Assembly (NCBI RefSeq): GCF_014138625.1
Contig: NZ_JACJHY010000002.1
Span: 248,001-312,000, forward strand
DNA from: Aminobacter ciceronei
GTDB lineage: Bacteria > Pseudomonadota > Alphaproteobacteria > Rhizobiales > Rhizobiaceae
Direction of reading: 5' to 3'
DNA length: 64,000 nucleotides
Shown here: piece by piece, positions 59,265 through 64,000 of the stretch
Layout of the letters: every line of letters begins with the position of its first letter
Position numbering within the stretch: position 1 is the stretch's first letter
The notes under the pieces: generated by a model
Database searches by the model: none
What the model saw: only the letters and a program-made list of their open reading frames with translations
Told to the model about the DNA's origin: nothing
Translations under genes and position numbers: made by a program

Positions 59265-61616
59265 ATGGGAATCGAAGGCATCGGCGCGCGGGTTGCGCGC
59301 AAGGAAGACAAGAGATTCATCACAGGCGCCGGACGTTATGTCGACGACATGGTCGTGCCGGGCATGAAACACGCGGCATTCGTGCGCAGCCCGCACGCCC
59401 ATGCCGACATCAAGAAGATCGACACCAAAAAGGCCGAGGCGATGCCGGGTGTCATCGGCGTGCTGACCGGCAAGCAGCTCAAGGCCGACGGCATCGGCAA
59501 CCTGATCTGTGGTTGGATGATCCATTCCAAAGATGGTTCGCCGATGAAGATGGGTGCGTGGTCGCCGCTGGCGGTCGACCGGGTGCGCTATGTCGGTGAT
59601 GCCGTCGTGGTGGTGGTGGCCGACACCAAGGGCCAGGCGCGCGACGCCGCCGAAGCTGTCGAGATCACCTACAAGGAACGCAAATCGGTTGCCGATGCGG
59701 TCGATGCGCTCGCCAAGGGCGCGCCGCAGCTTCATCCCGAAGCCGACGGCAACCTGATCTTCGACTGGGGCATCGGCGACGAAGCTGCGACCGACGCCGC
59801 CCTCAAGTCGGCTGCCCACATCACCCGGCTCAACATCGTCAACAACCGGCTGGTTCCGAATGCGATGGAGCCGCGCGCGGCCCTTGGCCACTACGACAAG
59901 GCCGAGGATCACTACACCTGCTGGACGACCTCGCAGAACCCGCATGTCGCCCGACTGGTAATGAGCGCGTTCTACAACGTCGCGCCGGAAAACAAGCTGC
60001 GTGTCATCGCACCCGACGTCGGCGGCGGCTTCGGCTCGAAGATCTACATCTATCCCGAGGAAATCGTCTGCCTGTGGGCCTCGAAGCGGACCGGCGTGCC
60101 GGTCAAGTGGGTGGCCGATCGCACCGAGAGTTTCCTCACCGACGCCCATGGCCGCGACCATCACACCACTGTCGAGATGGGTTTCGACAAGAACAACAGG
60201 ATCGTTGGGCTGAAAGTCGACACGGTCGCCAATCTCGGCGCCTACATGTCGCTATTTTCCTCGGCGACGCCGACCTATCTCTACGCCACGCTGCTGTCGG
60301 GCCAGTACAACATCCCGGCGATCTACGGCAATGTGCGCACCGTCTATACCAACACCGCACCGGTCGATGCCTATCGCGGGGCAGGCCGGCCTGAAGCCAC
60401 CTTCGTGCTCGAGCGCACCATGGAGATTGCCGCGCGCGAGCTCGGCGTGTCGCCGGCCGAACTCAGGCGAACCAACTTCATCACCCAGTTCCCGCACCAG
60501 ACGCCCGTCATCATGTGCTACGACGCCGGCAATTATGGCGCCTCGCTCGACGCTGCGATGAAGCAGGCCGACTATGCCGGCTTTGCCAAGCGCAAGGCTG
60601 CGGCGGCCAAGAAAGGCAAGCTGCGCGGCATCGGCATGAGCTGCTACATCGAGGCCTGCGGCATTGCGCCGTCGGCGGCGGTGGGGTCGCTCGGCGCAGG
60701 TGTCGGCCTGTGGGAATCCGCCGAGGTGCGGGTCAATGCCGTCGGGACCATCGAGGTTCTGACCGGCTCGCACAGCCACGGCCAGGGCCATGAGACGACC
60801 TTCGCCCAGCTCGTCAACTCACGCTTCGGCGTGCCGCTCGACAGTGTCTCCATCGTCCATGGCGACACTGACAAGGTGCAGATGGGCATGGGCACCTATG
60901 GCTCGCGCTCGGGCGCAGTCGGCATGTCGGCGATCGTCAAGGCGCTCGACAAGGTCGAGGCCAAGGCCAAGAAGATCGCAGCACATCTGCTCGAGGCCGA
61001 CGAGGGTGACATCGTCATCGAGAACGGCCAGCTCAAGGTCGCCGGCACCGACAAGAATGTGCCGTGGTTCCAGATGGCGCTTGCCGCCTATACCGCACAC
61101 AACCTGCCGCAAGGCATGGAGCCCGGCCTGAAGGAGACGGCATTCTACGATCCGTCGAACTTCACCTTCCCGGCCGGCTGCTACATCTGCGAGGTCGAGA
61201 TCGATCCCGAGACCGGCAAGACCGATATCGTCCAGTTCGTCGCTGCCGACGATTTCGGCAACATCATCAATCCGATGATCGTCGAAGGGCAGGTGCATGG
61301 CGGCATCGCCCAGGGCGTCGGCCAGGCGCTGCTGGAAGGCGCTGTCTATGACGCCAGCGGCCAGCTTCTGACGGCAAGCTACATGGACTACACCATGCCG
61401 CGTGCCGACGATCTGCCGTCGTTCCAGATATCGACGTCGAACACGCCCTGTCCGAGCAATCCGCTCGGCATCAAGGGCTGCGGCGAGGCCGGCGCCATCG
61501 GTTCGCCGCCGGCGGTCATCAACGCCATCACCGATGCGCTCGGCCACGACAACCTGACCATGCCGGCGACGCCGGGCAAGGTCTGGGCCGCATTGCGCGC
61601 CGGCACGAAGCACTGA
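59265..61616 (+). CDS. coxL: Molybdenum hydroxylase large subunit, form II CoxL
   Basis: A 783-residue xanthine-oxidase-family subunit. [20 protein letters not shown] is a molybdopterin-binding segment. The active-site loop reads [11 protein letters not shown] near residue 369, the form II signature; form I CO dehydrogenases have AYxCSFR with the Cu-binding Cys. The C-terminal [20 protein letters not shown] is normal, including the catalytic Glu. Form II enzymes are widespread in rhizobia; their true substrate is often unknown and CO is not assured. GGGAGG lies upstream of the ATG at 59265. Confidence 0.9.
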   Translation: MGIEGIGARVARKEDKRFITGAGRYVDDMVVPGMKHAAFVRSPHAHADIKKIDTKKAEAMPGVIGVLTGKQLKADGIGNLICGWMIHSKDGSPMKMGAWSPLAVDRVRYVGDAVVVVVADTKGQARDAAEAVEITYKERKSVADAVDALAKGAPQLHPEADGNLIFDWGIGDEAATDAALKSAAHITRLNIVNNRLVPNAMEPRAALGHYDKAEDHYTCWTTSQNPHVARLVMSAFYNVAPENKLRVIAPDVGGGFGSKIYIYPEEIVCLWASKRTGVPVKWVADRTESFLTDAHGRDHHTTVEMGFDKNNRIVGLKVDTVANLGAYMSLFSSATPTYLYATLLSGQYNIPAIYGNVRTVYTNTAPVDAYRGAGRPEATFVLERTMEIAARELGVSPAELRRTNFITQFPHQTPVIMCYDAGNYGASLDAAMKQADYAGFAKRKAAAAKKGKLRGIGMSCYIEACGIAPSAAVGSLGAGVGLWESAEVRVNAVGTIEVLTGSHSHGQGHETTFAQLVNSRFGVPLDSVSIVHGDTDKVQMGMGTYGSRSGAVGMSAIVKALDKVEAKAKKIAAHLLEADEGDIVIENGQLKVAGTDKNVPWFQMALAAYTAHNLPQGMEPGLKETAFYDPSNFTFPAGCYICEVEIDPETGKTDIVQFVAADDFGNIINPMIVEGQVHGGIAQGVGQALLEGAVYDASGQLLTASYMDYTMPRADDLPSFQISTSNTPCPSNPLGIKGCGEAGAIGSPPAVINAITDALGHDNLTMPATPGKVWAALRAGTKH

Positions 61617-61628
61617 GGAGGACGCACC

Positions 61629-62426
61629 ATGTATTCCGTCAACTATCATCGCGCCACCTCGGTCGCGGACGCCGCCAAGAAGATCAAGAGCGGTGACGCC
61701 AAATATCTCGCCGGCGGCATGACGCTGATCCCGGCGATGAAGACACGGCTCGCAGCCCCCTCGGACTTGGTCGACCTGAACCACATCGCCGACCTCAAGG
61801 GCATCAAGGTCTCGGGCAAGAACGTCACCATCGGTGCGGCGACGACGCATTTCGACGTCGCCAATGACGAGAAGCTGAAAAAGGTCTGCCCGGCCTTGTC
61901 GCATCTCGCCAGCCACATCGGCGATCCCGCCGTCCGGCATCGCGGCACCATCGGCGGGTCGGTCGCCAACAACGATCCGGCGGCCGACTACCCCTCGGCG
62001 CTGCTGGCGCTGGGCGCGACCATCGTCACCAACAAGCGCCAGATCGCCGCCGACAAATTCTTCAAGGGCCTGTTCGAAACAGCGCTCAAGGACGACGAGA
62101 TCGTCACCGCCGTCACCTTCACCGCGCCGGCCAGGTCGGGCTACGCCAAGTTCCCGAACCCGGCGTCGCGTTATGCCATGACCGGCGTGTTCGTAACCAA
62201 GGGCAAGGATGGCGTGCGTGCGGCAGTCACCGGGGCAGGCGACGATGGCGTGTTCCGCTCCAAGGAGATCGAGGCGGCGCTGACCAGGAAGTTCGAGGCA
62301 TCGGCGCTGGAGGGGGTGACGGTTCCGTCAGGCAGCCTGATGGGTGACATCCATGCCACACCGGAGTATCGCGCCAACCTGGTGGTGGTGATGGCCAAAC
62401 GTGCGGTCATGGCCGCCAACGCCTGA
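61629..62426 (+). CDS. coxM: Molybdenum hydroxylase FAD subunit, CoxM-like
   Basis: A 265-residue FAD-binding subunit. FAD pyrophosphate motifs are [15 protein letters not shown] and [20 protein letters not shown]. The C-terminal CO-dehydrogenase flavoprotein domain is short and complete. It begins 12 bases after coxL, with GAGGA upstream. It passes electrons from the Fe-S subunit to an acceptor. No coxD, E, F or G accessory genes follow within the window. Confidence 0.9.
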   Translation: MYSVNYHRATSVADAAKKIKSGDAKYLAGGMTLIPAMKTRLAAPSDLVDLNHIADLKGIKVSGKNVTIGAATTHFDVANDEKLKKVCPALSHLASHIGDPAVRHRGTIGGSVANNDPAADYPSALLALGATIVTNKRQIAADKFFKGLFETALKDDEIVTAVTFTAPARSGYAKFPNPASRYAMTGVFVTKGKDGVRAAVTGAGDDGVFRSKEIEAALTRKFEASALEGVTVPSGSLMGDIHATPEYRANLVVVMAKRAVMAANA

Positions 62427-62454
62427 GGGCCAGCAAACGCAAAAAATGCCGAGA

Positions 62455-62478
62455 GGGGCCTCCGGGCCCCTTTTGACG
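62455..62478 (+). terminator. Rho-independent terminator after coxM
   Basis: GGGGCC (62455-62460) and GGCCCC (62465-62470) flank a TCCG loop, followed by TTTT. It ends the coxSLM transcript 28 bases past coxM. Confidence 0.7.
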
Positions 62479-62496
62479 TCAGAAAGGAAACACGAC

Positions 62497-62850
62497 ATGG
62501 CCGTTCGTCGCATCGTCGCCAATCTACACGCAGCGGAGCCCAGGGCGGCACAAGCATTCTACGGCGACCTGCTCGGGCTCGACATTCTCATGGATCACGG
62601 CTGGATCCTGACCTTCGGCACCGGCGGCACGATGACACCGCAGCTCGGCGTTGCCAGCGAAGGTGGGGCGGGTACGCCTGTACCGCTGCTTTCGATCGAG
62701 GTCGACAATGTCGATGAGCTCTATGACAGGGTGAAGGCCGCGCGCCTTGAGATCGTCTACGATCTTGCCGATGAGCCCTGGGGCGTCAGGCGGTTTTTTG
62801 TCCGCGACCCGTTCGGCAACATCGTCAACATCCTCGAACACCGGGCATAG
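62497..62850 (+). CDS. VOC family protein
   Basis: A 117-residue VOC protein: RRIVANLHAAEPRAAQAFYG begins unit one; VPLLSIEVDNVDELYDRVKA begins unit two, which ends in RFFVRDPFGNIVNILEH with the family's typical Asp-Pro-x-Gly-Asn motif. AGAAAGGA precedes the ATG. It lies after a terminator, so it has its own promoter. Substrate unknown. Confidence 0.83.
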   Translation: MAVRRIVANLHAAEPRAAQAFYGDLLGLDILMDHGWILTFGTGGTMTPQLGVASEGGAGTPVPLLSIEVDNVDELYDRVKAARLEIVYDLADEPWGVRRFFVRDPFGNIVNILEHRA

Positions 62851-62958
62851 AACGAAAGTCTGCGATTTCCGGACAGACATCTTGCCGGTCAGGCCTTGGC
62901 ATCGGTCGCGAAGGCGGCTTACATGCCGCCGGTCATCAGCATCCTGGAGCATAGTGGA

Positions 62959-64000
62959 ATGGCGCGTCCGATTACCTCGATCGCCGATCTTCGAGCCATC
63001 GCCAAGCGCCGGGTGCCGCGCATGTTCTACGACTATTGCGATTCCGGCTCTTGGACCGAGAGCACCTATCGCGAGAATGAGAGCGACTTCGTGCCGATCA
63101 AGCTGCGCCAGCGCGTTGCCGTCGACATGCGCGACCGTACGCTTGAAACGACGATGGCCGGCGAGACGGTGTCGATGCCGGTGGCGATCGCGCCGACCGG
63201 CCTAACCGGCATGCAGCATGCCGACGGTGAGATTCATGGCGCACGCGCTGCAGAGAAGGCCGGCATTCCGTTCACGCTGTCGACGATGAGCATCTGCTCC
63301 ATCGAAGACATCGCCGAAAATACGTCGAAGCCATTCTGGTTCCAGCTCTATGTGATGCGCGACCGCGAATTCGTCTCGAACCTGATCCGTCGCGCCAAGG
63401 CTGCCAGATGCTCGGCCCTGGTGCTGACGCTCGACCTGCAGATTCTCGGCCAGCGCCACAAGGACATCGTCAACGGCCTGTCGACGCCGCCGCGCATGAC
63501 GGTTGCCAACATCATCAATCTGGCGACCAAGCCGCGCTGGTGCCTCAACATGCTGCGCACCAACCGGCGCACCTTCCGCAATATCGCCGGTCACGCCAAG
63601 GGCGTCACCGATCTGCGGTCGCTGTCGTCATGGACCGCCGAACAGTTCGACCCGGCGCTCAGTTGGGACGACGTGAAGTGGATCAAGGAGCAGTGGGGCG
63701 GCAAGCTGATCCTCAAGGGAATCCTCGATGCCGAAGACGCCGAGAAGGCCGTGGCAAGCGGCGCCGACGCGCTGATCGTCTCCAACCATGGCGGCCGCCA
63801 GCTCGACGGCGCGGTTTCCTCGATCTCGGCGCTGCCCGGCATCGTCGACTCTGTCGGCGACCGCATCGAGGTGCTGATGGATGGCGGCATCCGCTCCGGC
63901 CAGGACGTGCTCAAGGCCGTGGCCCTTGGCGCCAAGGGCGTGTTCATCGGCCGCTCGTTCCTCTATGGCCTCGGCGCCGGCGGCGAGGCGGGCGTGACCG
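62959..64000 (+). CDS. lldD: FMN-dependent alpha-hydroxy-acid dehydrogenase, probable L-lactate dehydrogenase, C-terminus missing
   Basis: The first 347 codons are present, running off the right edge; the full enzyme is usually about 380-390. FMN and active-site features visible: FYDYCDSGSWTESTYREN with the active-site Tyr, PVAIAPTGLTGMQHADGE, FWFQLYVM, LTLDLQILGQRHKD, and LIVSNHGGRQLDGAVSS with the catalytic His and Arg. It oxidises L-lactate (or a similar 2-hydroxy acid) and passes electrons to quinone at the membrane. The ATG at 62959 with GGAG is preferred over an in-frame ATG at 62923. Confidence 0.88.
   Translation, partial: MARPITSIADLRAIAKRRVPRMFYDYCDSGSWTESTYRENESDFVPIKLRQRVAVDMRDRTLETTMAGETVSMPVAIAPTGLTGMQHADGEIHGARAAEKAGIPFTLSTMSICSIEDIAENTSKPFWFQLYVMRDREFVSNLIRRAKAARCSALVLTLDLQILGQRHKDIVNGLSTPPRMTVANIINLATKPRWCLNMLRTNRRTFRNIAGHAKGVTDLRSLSSWTAEQFDPALSWDDVKWIKEQWGGKLILKGILDAEDAEKAVASGADALIVSNHGGRQLDGAVSSISALPGIVDSVGDRIEVLMDGGIRSGQDVLKAVALGAKGVFIGRSFLYGLGAGGEAGVT

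Noticed and set aside
1-64000. CRISPR arrays, prophage, insertion sequences, tRNA and rRNA genes
   Set aside because: No regularly spaced repeats, transposase or integrase motifs, or tRNA/rRNA signatures were seen; the window looks like core or stable accessory chromosome.

Overview
The window is high-GC and densely coded, and it reads as a chromosomal segment of a Rhizobiales bacterium in the Phyllobacteriaceae (Mesorhizobium/Aminobacter-like). The main pointers are an Rrf2 regulator with RirA-type cysteine spacing (C91, C99, C105) beside a haem-uptake locus (hmuR, hemP, hmuSTUV), the rhizobial acpXL-to-lpxXL very-long-chain fatty acid cluster, a PutR/PutA pair in which PutA has no DNA-binding domain, and two phasin-type genes. 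I saw no rRNA, tRNA, CRISPR array, insertion sequence or prophage. Identifications rest on motif and family recognition from the sequence alone; no database search was possible.

Layout. 1-12 kb: the N-terminus of an MttB-superfamily methyltransferase, an MFS transporter, a small secreted repeat protein, an omega-aminotransferase with an AhpD-like protein, a phasin-like gene behind a perfect palindrome, a candidate structured RNA, 3-hydroxyisobutyrate dehydrogenase with acyl-CoA dehydrogenase (valine catabolism), a DddL-like cupin, cobyric acid synthase, and a TauE/AraC/VOC group. 12.2-21.6 kb, all on the minus strand: a dipeptide-type ABC importer with a fused double ATPase, an M20 deacylase/peptidase, an exported RidA, a c-type cytochrome and a Tat-exported flavin amine oxidase. 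21.9-27.2 kb: an L,D-transpeptidase and a SoeABC-type sulfite dehydrogenase operon. 27.2-32.1 kb: acpXL, fabF2XL, fabF1XL, adhXL and lpxXL for the long lipid A acyl chain. 32.2-41.7 kb: a histidine-phosphatase-like protein, an AEC transporter, a succinate-semialdehyde dehydrogenase, a YtkA/FixH-like protein with a MauG-type di-haem lipoprotein, and putR/putA. 41.8-50.2 kb: the haem island and rirA. 50.4-58.4 kb: a GNAT enzyme, a frameshifted glycoside hydrolase-like gene, TetR, a Trp-rich membrane protein, DUF445, a phasin, a HerA-like ATPase, a MaoC hydratase and a FAH-family hydrolase. 58.6-64 kb: a form II coxSLM cluster, a VOC protein and a truncated lldD.

The most distinctive combinations are these. 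(1) A predicted periplasmic amine-dehydrogenation module, in which a Tat flavoenzyme is paired with cytochrome c and an exported RidA imine deaminase, placed next to an importer and deacylase. (2) FabF2XL has lost the catalytic cysteine (Glu at the aligned position), so with FabF1XL it looks like a ketosynthase/chain-length-factor pair, and the dedicated FabZ is missing from the cluster. (3) hmuR heads a tight five-gene operon that includes two uncharacterised small proteins. (4) A multi-hairpin intergenic element that could be a small RNA.
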